From: Rathayibacter tritici
Lineage (GTDB): Bacteria; Actinomycetota; Actinomycetes; Actinomycetales; Microbacteriaceae
Assembly: GCF_002932875.1 (NCBI RefSeq)
Contig: NZ_PSWS01000039.1
Location: 39,755 to 103,754, forward strand
DNA: 64,000 nucleotides
Reading direction: 5' to 3'
Below, piece after piece: positions 40,995 through 49,066 of this stretch. Both the position numbers and the translations under genes were made by a program. Numbering within the stretch: position 1 is the stretch's first letter; each line of letters starts with the position of its first letter. The notes beneath the pieces were generated by a model. The model saw nothing but the letters and a program-made list of their open reading frames with translations, was not told where the DNA came from and ran no database searches.

Positions 40995-42677
40995 ATGCGC
41001 TTCGCGACGCACGTCCTCGTCCTGCAACTCGCCACCGTCTCGGCCGCCGTCCTGGTCTGCGCCGGCCTCGTCACGGCGCTCAGCGTTCAGCAGTTGCGCG
41101 GTGAGGCGGAGGGGACGGCGCTCGCCATCGCCCGCACCGTCGCCGAGGACCCCGACGTGCGCGACGCGGTCGCCGCCTCCTCCGCTGTGCCCGGCGCGCC
41201 GGACGCCGCCGAGCTGCGCGAGGGCCCGCTGGAGGAGGTCGCCGCCGGAGTGGAGCAGCGCACCGGCGCGCTCTTCGTGGTGATCACCGACGACCAGGGC
41301 ATCCGCCTCGCGCACCCCGACGACGACCGGCTCGGCGAGCGGGTCTCGACCAGCCCCGACGAGGCGCTCGCCGGGCGCGAGAGCGTCTCCTGGGGCACCG
41401 GCACGCTGGGTGAGTCGGCACGGGCGAAGGTACCGGTCTTCGCGGCGGGGGAGCAGCGGGTCGTCGGCGAGGTCAGCATCGGCTTCGCGCGCTCCAGTGT
41501 CTTCACCGACCTGCCGACCACCCTGCTCGGGGTCCTCGCCGCGGCGCTCGCCGGACTCGTGCTCGCCGCCGTCGCCTCCCTGTTCATCCGCCGCCGCCTG
41601 CTGCGTCTGACGCTCGGGCTCGCCCCGGAGGAGCTGACCTCGCTCGTCCAAGACCAGGCCGCGGTACTCAACGGGGTCGACGAGGGCGTGCTCGCGCTCG
41701 ACCGCGACGGGCGGGTCGGCGTCTGCAATGCACGGGCCGCGGCAATCCTCGGCTCCGATGACCCGACCGGGCGGGCGCTGCACGGGCGACCGCTCGCCGC
41801 GCTGGAGCTGCCGACTCCGCTGGCCGATGCGATCGGCGCCGCCCTGCACTCCGTGGAGCAGGCCCGGGCCGGCGGCGAGGAGGGGTTCGTGGTCCGCTCG
41901 CGCATCGTCTACGTCGACATCCGCCGAGTGACCCGCGGCGACCGCGACCTGGGGGTGGTCGTCGTGCTCCGTGACCGCACGGACCTCGCCGCGCTCAGCC
42001 GGCGCCTGGACGCGGTCGGCGCGATGACCAACGCGCTCCGCGTGCAGCGGCACGAGTTCGCCAACCGCCTGCACGTGGTCGCGGGCCTGCTCGACGCGGG
42101 GCGGACGGGTTCGGCGCGCGACTACCTCGACGAGGTGCTGACTCGCGGGCCGCTGAAGTACCCCGTGCAGCACGCCGACCGGCTGCAGGAGCCGTACTTG
42201 CAGGCGCTCGTCGGAGCGAAGGGGATCGAGGCGGCCGAGCGCGGCGTGCTGCTGACGCTCGGCGAGGAGACGCTGGTGCGCGGCACCGTTGTCGAGCCGG
42301 AGGACGTCGCGACGGTGATCGGGAACCTCGTCGACAACGCGGTGCGCGCGGCGGTCGAGGGGCGGCGGGACGTGCGTTTCGTCGAGGTCGAGCTGCTGGA
42401 CGACGGCGACGCTCTTTTCGTGACGGTCGCCGACTCCGGCGACGGCGTCGTGGATCCGGAGTCACTGTTTGACCGGTCGGGCGCGAGCGACCCTCTCGCG
42501 GACGACGGTCGGGTGCACGGGCGCGGCTTCGGGCTCCCGCTCTGCCGCGAGGTGGCCGCTCGGCGCGGCGGCGAGGTCTGGCTGGCGGACGCAGGCGGGG
42601 CGGAGTCGGGGGCCGTGCTCTGCGCGCGGCTCCCCGGGTCGGTCAGGCCGCCGCAGCTGGACGGGGGTGACTGGTGA
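40995..42677 (+). CDS. CitA/DcuS-type sensor histidine kinase
   Basis: A 560-residue membrane kinase. Two helices (about 10-30 and 175-200) enclose a ~140-residue periplasmic-type PAS sensor (VVITDDQGIRLAHPDDDRLG). A cytoplasmic PAS domain (~225-330) precedes the phosphoacceptor LRVQRHEFANRLHVVAGLL (His about 353) of the SpoOB/citrate class, followed by the ATPase with VIGNLVDNAVRAA (N box), VADSGDGV and GRGFGLPLCREV. It should sense citrate or another carboxylate outside the cell. The stop overlaps the regulator start. Confidence 0.92.
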   Translation: MRFATHVLVLQLATVSAAVLVCAGLVTALSVQQLRGEAEGTALAIARTVAEDPDVRDAVAASSAVPGAPDAAELREGPLEEVAAGVEQRTGALFVVITDDQGIRLAHPDDDRLGERVSTSPDEALAGRESVSWGTGTLGESARAKVPVFAAGEQRVVGEVSIGFARSSVFTDLPTTLLGVLAAALAGLVLAAVASLFIRRRLLRLTLGLAPEELTSLVQDQAAVLNGVDEGVLALDRDGRVGVCNARAAAILGSDDPTGRALHGRPLAALELPTPLADAIGAALHSVEQARAGGEEGFVVRSRIVYVDIRRVTRGDRDLGVVVVLRDRTDLAALSRRLDAVGAMTNALRVQRHEFANRLHVVAGLLDAGRTGSARDYLDEVLTRGPLKYPVQHADRLQEPYLQALVGAKGIEAAERGVLLTLGEETLVRGTVVEPEDVATVIGNLVDNAVRAAVEGRRDVRFVEVELLDDGDALFVTVADSGDGVVDPESLFDRSGASDPLADDGRVHGRGFGLPLCREVAARRGGEVWLADAGGAESGAVLCARLPGSVRPPQLDGGDW

Positions 42678-43345
42678 GCGCGGACACGGCGCAGGAGCGC
42701 ACAGTGCTGGTGGTGGACGACGACTTCCGGGTTGCCCAGCTGCATGCGGACCTGGTGGACGCGCGGCAGGGTCTGACCGCGCTGGCTCCGGTACACACGG
42801 CCCGGGCGGCGCGGGCGGCCGTCGCCGAGCATGCCCCCGACCTGCTGCTGCTCGATGTCCACCTGCCGGATCAGAGCGGGATCGCGCTGCTTCGGGAGCT
42901 CGACACCGACGCATTCGTGGTGAGCGCCGCCTCCGACGGGGGGACGGTGCGTCGGGCCCTGCACGCGGGGGCTCTCGGCTACCTGATCAAGCCGTTCGAG
43001 GCGCGGCTGCTCGGCGAACGCCTCGACGCCTACGTGCGGTTTCGGAACGTGCTGCGGGAGGACCGCGCGGCCGATCAGGAGGCGGTGGAGCGGGCCCTGC
43101 GGATCCTGCACTCGGGCGACGCTTCCGCCGCGCAGCCGTCACGCTCGGCGACTGAGCAGTTGGTCCTCGCGCGATTGGCTGAGTCCGGTGCCGAGCTCTC
43201 GGCCCTCGACGTGGCCGAGCGGGCCGGGATCTCGCGCGCCACCGCCCAGCGCTACCTCTCCGGCCTCGCGGGCCGCGGCCTCGTCGAGATGACCCTCAGC
43301 TACGGCACTACCGGCCGCCCGGAGCACCGGTACCGCGCTCGGTGA
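42674..43345 (+). CDS. CitB/DcuR-type response regulator
   Basis: A 223-residue regulator. The receiver domain shows VLVVDDDFRVAQLHADLV (acid pocket), LLLLDVHLPDQSG (phospho-Asp about 57) and GYLIKPFEARLL (Lys). The C-terminal helix-turn-helix is ALDVAERAGISRATAQRYLSGL. GTG 42674 overlaps the kinase stop (GTGA). It probably controls the divergent citrate transporter gene. Confidence 0.92.
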   Translation: MSADTAQERTVLVVDDDFRVAQLHADLVDARQGLTALAPVHTARAARAAVAEHAPDLLLLDVHLPDQSGIALLRELDTDAFVVSAASDGGTVRRALHAGALGYLIKPFEARLLGERLDAYVRFRNVLREDRAADQEAVERALRILHSGDASAAQPSRSATEQLVLARLAESGAELSALDVAERAGISRATAQRYLSGLAGRGLVEMTLSYGTTGRPEHRYRAR

Positions 43346-43351
43346 CGTCAC

Positions 43352-43413
43352 AACGAAGGCTGGGACGCACGTTCCGGGCCCTGCAGCCCTGGAACGGCGT
43401 CCCAGCCTTCGTT
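43352..43413. terminator. Bidirectional stem-loop terminator between citB-type and terC genes
   Basis: AACGAAGGCTGGGACGC (43352-43368) is perfectly inverted as GCGTCCCAGCCTTCGTT (43397-43413); an inner GTTCC/GGAAC pair extends the stem. It lies between convergent stops. Confidence 0.85.
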
Positions 43414-43423
43414 ATGCAGCGGG

Positions 43424-44452
43424 TCAGTGCGTCGCGTCGACGTCCGCTCCGGCGGTCTCGGCCACGCGGCGGCGTTCGGCGGCCTCGGCGGCCATGCGGC
43501 GGCCCTTCGGGCTGACCAGGGAGGCGATCACGGTGATCACCAGGACGCCGATGATGACCGAGAGCGAGAGGCCGGTGCCGATCTCGAACACGTCCACGTG
43601 CTCGCCGTTATTGATGAACGGCAGGGTGTTCTCGTGCAGCGCGTGCAAGATCAGCTTCACGCCGATAAAGGCGAGGATCGCGGCCAGGCCGATGCTGAGG
43701 TAGACGAGGCGGTCGAGCAGGCCGTCGATCAGGAAGTACAGCTGACGCAGGCCCAGCAGCGAGAATGCAGTCGCCGTGAAGACGAGGTACACGTCGCTGG
43801 TCAGGCCGAAGATCGCCGGCACGCTGTCGAGGGCGAACAGGATGTCGGTTCCGCCGATCGCCGCCATCACGAGGATCATCGGCGTGAGAACCTTCTTGCC
43901 GTTGATCCGGGTGTAGAACCTGTCGCCGTCGTACTGGTCGCTGGTCTTGAAGAGCCGCTTAGCCAGGCGCACCATCACGTTGTCGCCGGCGTGGTCGTCG
44001 CCCGGCTTCACCAGGTTGAACGCGGTCAGCAGCAGGATCAGGCCGAAGATGTAGAACACCCAGGCGAACGAGTTGATCAGCGCGGCGCCGAGGAAGATGA
44101 AGCCGGTGCGGGCGATCAACGCGAAGACGATGCCGAAGAGCAGGACCTTTTGCTGGTCGGCTCGGGGCACCTTGAAGCTCGCCATGATGATCAGGAAGAC
44201 GAACAGGTTGTCGACCGAGAGGGCCTTCTCGGTGATGTAGCCGGCGAAGTACTCGGAGCCGGGAGTCGCTCCGCCGAACACGAGGACGCCGAGGCCGAAG
44301 AGCACAGCGATGCCGACATAGAGCGCCGACCAGGTCGCCGACTCCTTCAGCGTGGGCTCGTGCGCCTTGCGAACGTGGAAGAAGAAGTCGAAAAGAAGGA
44401 GCAGGACGATAAAGACGATCGTCAGGGTCCAGATCAGGGGCGACACGGTCAT
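43424..44452 (-). CDS. TerC-family integral membrane protein
   Basis: A 342-residue protein with about nine helices. The TerC signature residues are in ITEKALSVDNLFVFLIIM and GGTDILFALDSVPAIFG (acidic metal-binding positions inside the membrane). TerC/Alx proteins are linked to tellurite resistance and manganese export, often loading secreted metalloproteins. No yybP-ykoY Mn riboswitch pattern was recognised upstream. Confidence 0.9.
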   Translation of the reverse strand: MTVSPLIWTLTIVFIVLLLLFDFFFHVRKAHEPTLKESATWSALYVGIAVLFGLGVLVFGGATPGSEYFAGYITEKALSVDNLFVFLIIMASFKVPRADQQKVLLFGIVFALIARTGFIFLGAALINSFAWVFYIFGLILLLTAFNLVKPGDDHAGDNVMVRLAKRLFKTSDQYDGDRFYTRINGKKVLTPMILVMAAIGGTDILFALDSVPAIFGLTSDVYLVFTATAFSLLGLRQLYFLIDGLLDRLVYLSIGLAAILAFIGVKLILHALHENTLPFINNGEHVDVFEIGTGLSLSVIIGVLVITVIASLVSPKGRRMAAEAAERRRVAETAGADVDATH

Positions 44453-44641
44453 GAAAGGGCTGGCCTCGCTCGAGAAGGGGGTCGGGGGACGGTCGTAGGG
44501 GTCGCTCGTCAGGGGAACCCGTCAGAGGAAACGGTAGCGAGCCGCAGTGGCGACCGGGGTGCACACCGGTGGATCATGAGTATTTTCTCAGTTCTCAGCG
44601 CGTCCCTCGCGCTCAGCGGCCGGAGCACCACACTGGTCAGC

Positions 44642-45514
44642 ATGACCGACGCCGCTGTCGACAGGACCTTCGAGGACGCCTTCGGCGTCACCATCCACTA
44701 CCGCTGGTGGCCGCACCCCGCGCCTCGCGCGATCGTGCAGCTCGCCCACGGCGTCGGCGAGCACTCGGGGCGCTACCTCGAGGTGGCGAAGGCGCTGGTC
44801 GCCGCGGGATACGCCGTCGCGGCGGACGACCACCGCGGCCACGGGCGGACCGGGCTCCAGCAGCACCGCGGCGACTCCTCCCGGCTCGGACTGCTGGGCC
44901 CGGGCGGCCTGCGCGCGACGGAGGCGGCGATCCTCCGCCTGACCCGGCTGCTCGCCGAGGAGAGCCCCGGCGTGCCGATCGTGCTGCTCGGTCACTCCTG
45001 GGGGTCGCTGATGGCGCAGCGGATCATCGACCACCACGCGGCCGACTACGCCGCGCTCGTGCTCAGCGGTACGGCCTACCGCCTCCCGGGCTGGATCAAT
45101 GCGGGCGACCTGACGAAGCGGCACCGCGTTCCCGGCGGCCTGGGGCTCGAGTGGCTCTCGCGCGACCCGGACGTCTGGCAGCGGTTCCACGACGACCCGC
45201 TCACCTTCACCACTCCGCTCGCGCAGCGGATCGGCCTGGTCGAAACCCTGCGGCTGGTCGGGCGCCCGAAGCGCCGGCGCGCGCATCCGCTGCCGCTGCT
45301 GCTGCTGGTGGGCGCCGACGACACCCTCGGCGGCGAGCGCTCCGTGTGCGCGCTCGCCCGGTCCTACCGGCGCCGCGCGGGATACACGGACGTCTCGGTG
45401 CGCGTCTACGCGGAGGCTCGGCACGAACTCTTCCAGGAGCTGAACCGGGCCGAGGTCACCACCGATCTGGTGGAGTGGCTGGGCGAGCGCTTCCCCGCAC
45501 CGAGCGGCGCCTAG
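44642..45514 (+). CDS. Alpha/beta hydrolase (monoacylglycerol lipase/lysophospholipase-like)
   Basis: A 290-residue alpha/beta hydrolase: VQLAHGVGEHSGRYLEVAKAL (oxyanion region), ADDHRGHGRTG, LLGHSWGSLMAQ (nucleophile Ser), LLLVGADDTLGG (Asp) and YAEARHELFQE (His). The profile fits Hydrolase_4 lysophospholipases. No signal peptide. ATG 44642 is preferred, but the in-frame ATG 44576 is possible; neither has a clear ribosome-binding site. Confidence 0.87.
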   Translation: MTDAAVDRTFEDAFGVTIHYRWWPHPAPRAIVQLAHGVGEHSGRYLEVAKALVAAGYAVAADDHRGHGRTGLQQHRGDSSRLGLLGPGGLRATEAAILRLTRLLAEESPGVPIVLLGHSWGSLMAQRIIDHHAADYAALVLSGTAYRLPGWINAGDLTKRHRVPGGLGLEWLSRDPDVWQRFHDDPLTFTTPLAQRIGLVETLRLVGRPKRRRAHPLPLLLLVGADDTLGGERSVCALARSYRRRAGYTDVSVRVYAEARHELFQELNRAEVTTDLVEWLGERFPAPSGA

Positions 45515-45517
45515 GCT
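45512..45517 (+). promoter_or_regulatory. -10 hexamer of leaderless promoter for lipoate ligase
   Basis: TAGGCT, overlapping the hydrolase stop codon, ends 6 nt before ATG 45524. Confidence 0.5.
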
Positions 45518-45523
45518 GGCGTC

Positions 45524-46573
45524 ATGCATGGCGAGTACAAGGTCCCCGGCGGAAAGCTCGTGGTCGTCGACCTCGACGTGGTCGACGGACGGTTCGCCGG
45601 TTTCCGGCTGGCAGGCGACTTCTTCCTCGAGCCGGACACGGCACTGGACGACATCGACCGGGCGGTCATCGGGCTCCCGGTCGAGACGGACGCGAAGTCC
45701 CTCGCCGCTGCCATCCGGCAGGCGCTCCCCGCCGATGCGGTCCTCCTCGGTTTCACTCCCGAGGCCGTCGCCGTCGCGATCCGGCGCTCGCTGCAACAGG
45801 CCACCAGCTGGCGCGACTACGACTGGCGGATCGTGCACGACCGGGCCGTTCCTCCGGCGACCCACCTGGCACTCGACGAGGTGCTGACCGCCGCGGTGGG
45901 CGAGGGCCGCCGCGAACCGACGCTGCGGATCTGGGAGTGGGACCGACCCGCCGTCGTGATCGGCAGTTTCCAGTCGCTGCGGAACGAGGTCGACCTCGAC
46001 AACGCGGCGAAGTACGGCGTCGATGTGGTGCGCCGCATCTCCGGAGGCGGCGCGATGTTCATGGAGGCGGGCAGCGTCGTCACCTACTCGCTCTACGTTC
46101 CCGGCGACCTCGTGCAGGGGCTGACCTTCGCCGACTCCTACGCCTTCCTCGACGAGTGGGCGGTGAGCGCGCTGCGGTCGCTCGGGATCGACGCGGTCTA
46201 CCAACCGCTCAACGACATCACCTCGCCCTCCGGCAAGATCGGCGGAGCGGCGCAGAAGCGCCTGGGCTCCGGCGCGGTGCTGCACCACGTGACCATGAGC
46301 TACGACATCGACGCCGAGAAGATGGTGCAGGTACTGCGGATCGGACGCGAGAAGCTGTCCGACAAGGGCATCGCCTCCGCCGTGAAGCGCGTCGACCCGC
46401 TGCGCAGCCAGACCGGGCTCAGTCGCGCCGAGATCATCGAGCGGATGAAGGCGACCTTCGTGCAGCTGCACGGCGGCGAGCCGGGGACGCTGACCGAGGA
46501 GGAGTACGCGGCGGCCGAGGAGCTGGTGCGGACGAAGTACTCGACTCCGGAGTGGCTCCGGCGCGTGCCCTGA
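45524..46573 (+). CDS. Lipoate-protein ligase A family enzyme with N-terminal accessory domain
   Basis: A 349-residue protein. Residues ~1-85 (GEYKVPGGKLVVVDLDVVDG, FRLAGDFFLEPD) resemble the small accessory (LplB or LplA C-terminal) domain. Residues ~100-345 are the catalytic BPL/LplA domain: RIWEWDRPAVVIGSFQS, VRRISGGGAMFMEAGSV (RRxxGGG lipoate pocket) and SPSGKIGGAAQKR (catalytic Lys). It should attach lipoate via lipoyl-AMP to 2-oxoacid dehydrogenases or GcvH. The accessory domain comes first, opposite to E. coli LplA. Confidence 0.85.
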   Translation: MHGEYKVPGGKLVVVDLDVVDGRFAGFRLAGDFFLEPDTALDDIDRAVIGLPVETDAKSLAAAIRQALPADAVLLGFTPEAVAVAIRRSLQQATSWRDYDWRIVHDRAVPPATHLALDEVLTAAVGEGRREPTLRIWEWDRPAVVIGSFQSLRNEVDLDNAAKYGVDVVRRISGGGAMFMEAGSVVTYSLYVPGDLVQGLTFADSYAFLDEWAVSALRSLGIDAVYQPLNDITSPSGKIGGAAQKRLGSGAVLHHVTMSYDIDAEKMVQVLRIGREKLSDKGIASAVKRVDPLRSQTGLSRAEIIERMKATFVQLHGGEPGTLTEEEYAAAEELVRTKYSTPEWLRRVP

Positions 46574-46584
46574 CGGGCGTGCGG

Positions 46585-46611
46585 GTCGGAGGGGAGCGGC
46601 GGCTCCCCGAC
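46585..46611. terminator. Stem-loop between convergent lipoate ligase and GNAT genes
   Basis: GTCGGAGGGGAGC pairs with GCTCCCCGAC (one bulged A) around GGCG. Confidence 0.6.
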
Positions 46612-46631
46612 TCGGCTCGGCTCAGCCCGGC

Positions 46632-46916
46632 TCAGCCGGCGAGGAGCTCCTGGTAGTCGGGGTGCTCGGCGATGAACTCGGCGACGAACGGGCAGGCCGG
46701 CACGATGCGCCCGTTGAAGCGCTCGTGTGCGTCATCGAGAGCCGCCTCGACGAGGGCCTCGCCGAGCCCCTCGTGGCGATGCTCAGGAGCGATCTCGGTG
46801 TGCAGGAACACCACGTCGCGGCCGCGGACGGCGTAGTCGACCACTCCGACGTTCTCACCGTCGAGCCAGAGCGTGTAGCGGGACGAGTCCTCGTCGTGGC
46901 GCACCTCGGAGATCAT
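46632..46916 (-). CDS. Small GNAT-type N-acetyltransferase (COG2388)
   Basis: A 94-residue protein with the compact GNAT core: FLHTEIAPEHRHEGLGEALVEAALDDA contains the acetyl-CoA loop (R/Q-x-x-G-x-G/A type, here RHEGLG), and ends CPFVAEFIAEHPDYQELL, typical of this short family. Substrate unknown. ATG 46916 has TAGAGT 6 nt upstream. Confidence 0.85.
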   Translation of the reverse strand: MISEVRHDEDSSRYTLWLDGENVGVVDYAVRGRDVVFLHTEIAPEHRHEGLGEALVEAALDDAHERFNGRIVPACPFVAEFIAEHPDYQELLAG

Positions 46917-46922
46917 CGCGCC

Positions 46923-46928
46923 ACTCTA
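46923..46928 (-). promoter_or_regulatory. -10 hexamer of leaderless promoter for GNAT gene
   Basis: TAGAGT on the minus strand ends 6 nt before the ATG at 46916. Confidence 0.5.
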
Positions 46929-47000
46929 CGCCGGAGCATCCCGGTGCCCCGCCGAGTGCCCGCGACGCGCGGAGCGTGTCGTCGGCCGCGCGCGCACTGG

Positions 47001-47006
47001 CACAAT
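47001..47006 (+). promoter_or_regulatory. -10 hexamer of leaderless promoter for DNA methyltransferase
   Basis: CACAAT ends 6 nt before the ATG at 47013. Confidence 0.4.
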
Positions 47007-47012
47007 TGCCGG

Positions 47013-47885
47013 ATGCCCAGGACCATCCAGATCGCGGACAGCGTCCCGGAATCACGGAGCGCAGTGTTCCACGCCGACAACCTCGAGGTCCTCCCGCAGC
47101 TCGCCGACGGGGCCTTCACCGTCGTCTACCTCGACCCGCCGTTCAACACCGGCCGGGCGCAGGTGCGGACCTCGACCACCTCCGTCCGCTCCGCCACCGG
47201 CACGATCGCCGGCTTCAAGGGGCGCAGCTACGAGCGGATCCGCGGCGACCTGCTCCGCTACGACGACCACTTCGACGACTACTGGTCGTTCCTCGAGCCT
47301 CGGCTGGCCGAGGCATGGCGCCTCCTGGCCGATGACGGCACGCTCTACCTCCACCTCGACTACCGCGAGGCGCACTACGCCAAAGTGCTGCTCGACGCGC
47401 TCTTCGGCCGCGAGTGCTTCCTGAACGAGATCATCTGGGCGTACGACTACGGGGCGAAGGCCACCCGCCGCTGGCCGACCAAGCACGACACGATCCTCGT
47501 CTACGTGAAGGATTCACGCGGCTACCACTTCGACTCCGCGGCCGTGGACCGTGAGCCGTACATGGCCCCCGGTCTGGTCACCCCCGAGAAGGCCGAGCGC
47601 GGCAAGCGACCGACCGATGTCTGGTGGCACACCATCGTCTCGCCGACCGGCCGCGAGAAGACCGGCTACCCGACGCAGAAGCCGGAGGGGATCCTCCGCC
47701 GCATTGTGCAGGCCTCCAGCCGCGAGGGCGACGCCGTTCTCGACTTCTTCGCCGGCTCGGGTACGACCGGGGCGGTCGCCCACGCCCTGGGCCGCCGCTT
47801 CGTCCTCGTCGACGAGCACGCGGATGCGGTCGCCGTCATGCGCCGCCGCTTCGCCACTCTCTCCCCGGCCCCCCTCTTCCTCTGA
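47013..47885 (+). CDS. Solitary DNA methyltransferase (beta-class, N4-cytosine or N6-adenine)
   Basis: A 290-residue S-adenosylmethionine-dependent enzyme. The catalytic motif TVVYLDPPFNTG (motif IV) precedes the cofactor motif LDFFAGSGTTGAVAHALGR (motif I), the beta-class order; YPTQKPEGILRRIVQASS is motif X. No restriction endonuclease is adjacent, so it is an orphan methylase or a housekeeping epigenetic mark. The frame is open from 46662, but ATG 47013 starts the conserved region. The DUF559 nuclease-fold gene downstream is separated by a palindrome. Confidence 0.9.
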   Translation: MPRTIQIADSVPESRSAVFHADNLEVLPQLADGAFTVVYLDPPFNTGRAQVRTSTTSVRSATGTIAGFKGRSYERIRGDLLRYDDHFDDYWSFLEPRLAEAWRLLADDGTLYLHLDYREAHYAKVLLDALFGRECFLNEIIWAYDYGAKATRRWPTKHDTILVYVKDSRGYHFDSAAVDREPYMAPGLVTPEKAERGKRPTDVWWHTIVSPTGREKTGYPTQKPEGILRRIVQASSREGDAVLDFFAGSGTTGAVAHALGRRFVLVDEHADAVAVMRRRFATLSPAPLFL

Positions 47886-47920
47886 CGCGGGCTCGGCCCC
47901 GCCCTTGCGCGGCCTCCGCC

Positions 47921-47974
47921 CACTGTCCAAAAGTTGTCGCACTCGGCGCCGAGTGCGACAACTTTTGGACAGTG
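47921..47974. repeat. 54-bp perfect palindrome
   Basis: The 27 bases at 47921-47947 (beginning CACTGTCCAAAAGTTGTCGC) are exactly inverted at 47948-47974, with no loop. It lies between the methyltransferase stop and the DUF559 gene. A related, imperfect copy is found at 48997-49060 on the other side of that gene. Confidence 0.9.
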
Positions 47975-48074
47975 GCGGCGGGCAACGCTCCTCCACAGGG
48001 GCGGGATCGGCGGATCGTCCACTGATGGTGGAGTGCGGGCGCCGCGGGAGAGGCGTGAGCGCCAGAGTGGCGGC

Positions 48075-48977
48075 ATGTCCAGTACTGATCTCGGAGCTTT
48101 CACCCGGCGCGCGGCGCTCCGCGCAGGGGCGACGGATGCGCAGCTGCGCGCTCCTACCCTGGCCAGCCCGTTCCACGGAGTGCGCACCCGCGTGATGCCG
48201 GTCACGCATCTCGAACGAGCCGTCGCCTACCTGCCCCGGCTTCGGCCCTGGCAGCTCTTCTCCCACCTGACCGCTGCCGAAGCGTGGGGCGTGCCGCTCC
48301 CGGCGCGACCAGAAGAGGACGATCCGATCCACGTCGCTGCGACGAGGCCGCACCGGCCCCCGAGGACTCGGGGCGTGATCGGTCATACCCTCGCGGAGAC
48401 CGACAGAGTCCAGCGGCACGGTCTCCCGGTCACGGGAGCGGCGTCGACGTGGATCGCCCTCGGTTCGCTGCTGTCTGCGCGTGATCTGCTCGCCGCCACC
48501 GATCACCTTCTCTTCGAACCGCGGTTTCCGCGCCGAGGCGAGCTTCGGCCCTTCGTGACGCTTCTGGAGCTGCAGGACCGCCTGGCCGGTCATGGCGGCC
48601 GAGGCCGACGCGGGCTGACGGTGGCGCTGCAGCTCGCGTCGACGGGGGCCGCCTCGCGGAAGGAGACGCTGCTTCGCGCGCTCGTGCAGGAGGCGGGACT
48701 GCCGGCGCCCGAGGTGAACGCCGAGATCAGAGTCGATGGCCGCCTGCTGGCGATCGGCGACCTGGTCTTCAGACGGTGGAAGGTTGTGGCGGAGTACGAC
48801 GGCGGCCAGCACCGGACGGACGACGCGCAGTTCTCCCGCGACCGCGAGCGGCTCCTCGCCCTGCATCTCGCGGGCTGGATCGTCGTGGTCGTCCGCGCGG
48901 AGGGTCTGGCTCGCGGCCGGGCTCGGACAATCGCCGAGCTGCGTGCTGCCCTCGACGCCCACGGCTGGCGACCGTGA
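48075..48977 (+). CDS. AbiEi-like/DUF559 protein with PD-(D/E)XK nuclease-type C-terminus
   Basis: A 300-residue protein. The N-terminal half (LGAFTRRAALRAGATDAQLR, LRPWQLFSHLTAAEAWGVPL) resembles the AbiEi-type winged-helix region of proteins common in Microbacteriaceae. The C-terminal half has the DUF559 (Vsr-related endonuclease) pattern VVAEYDGGQHRTDDAQFSRDRERLLALHLAGWIVVVV, with E-Y-D-G and Q-H as the putative metal site. No partner toxin is visible. ATG 48075 is chosen over the in-frame 47934, which lies within the palindrome. Confidence 0.72.
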   Translation: MSSTDLGAFTRRAALRAGATDAQLRAPTLASPFHGVRTRVMPVTHLERAVAYLPRLRPWQLFSHLTAAEAWGVPLPARPEEDDPIHVAATRPHRPPRTRGVIGHTLAETDRVQRHGLPVTGAASTWIALGSLLSARDLLAATDHLLFEPRFPRRGELRPFVTLLELQDRLAGHGGRGRRGLTVALQLASTGAASRKETLLRALVQEAGLPAPEVNAEIRVDGRLLAIGDLVFRRWKVVAEYDGGQHRTDDAQFSRDRERLLALHLAGWIVVVVRAEGLARGRARTIAELRAALDAHGWRP

Positions 48978-48996
48978 CGCTCCCCACCGACCGGTC

Positions 48997-49060
48997 CCCG
49001 CGAGAGCGCAGAAGTTGTCGCACTCGACGCCGACTGCGACAACTTCTGGAGTCTCGCGGG
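48997..49060. repeat. Imperfect palindrome related to the element at 47921
   Basis: Outer arms CCCGCGAGA / TCTCGCGGG and inner arms AGAAGTTGTCGCA / TGCGACAACTTCT enclose a short centre. The core GAAGTTGTCGCACTCG matches the first palindrome (AAAGTTGTCGCACTCG), so the two belong to one repeat family. Confidence 0.85.
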
Positions 49061-49066
49061 CAGGGC

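Noticed and set aside
44453-44641. Possible yybP-ykoY manganese riboswitch upstream of terC
   Set aside because: The conserved core elements of that riboswitch were not found.
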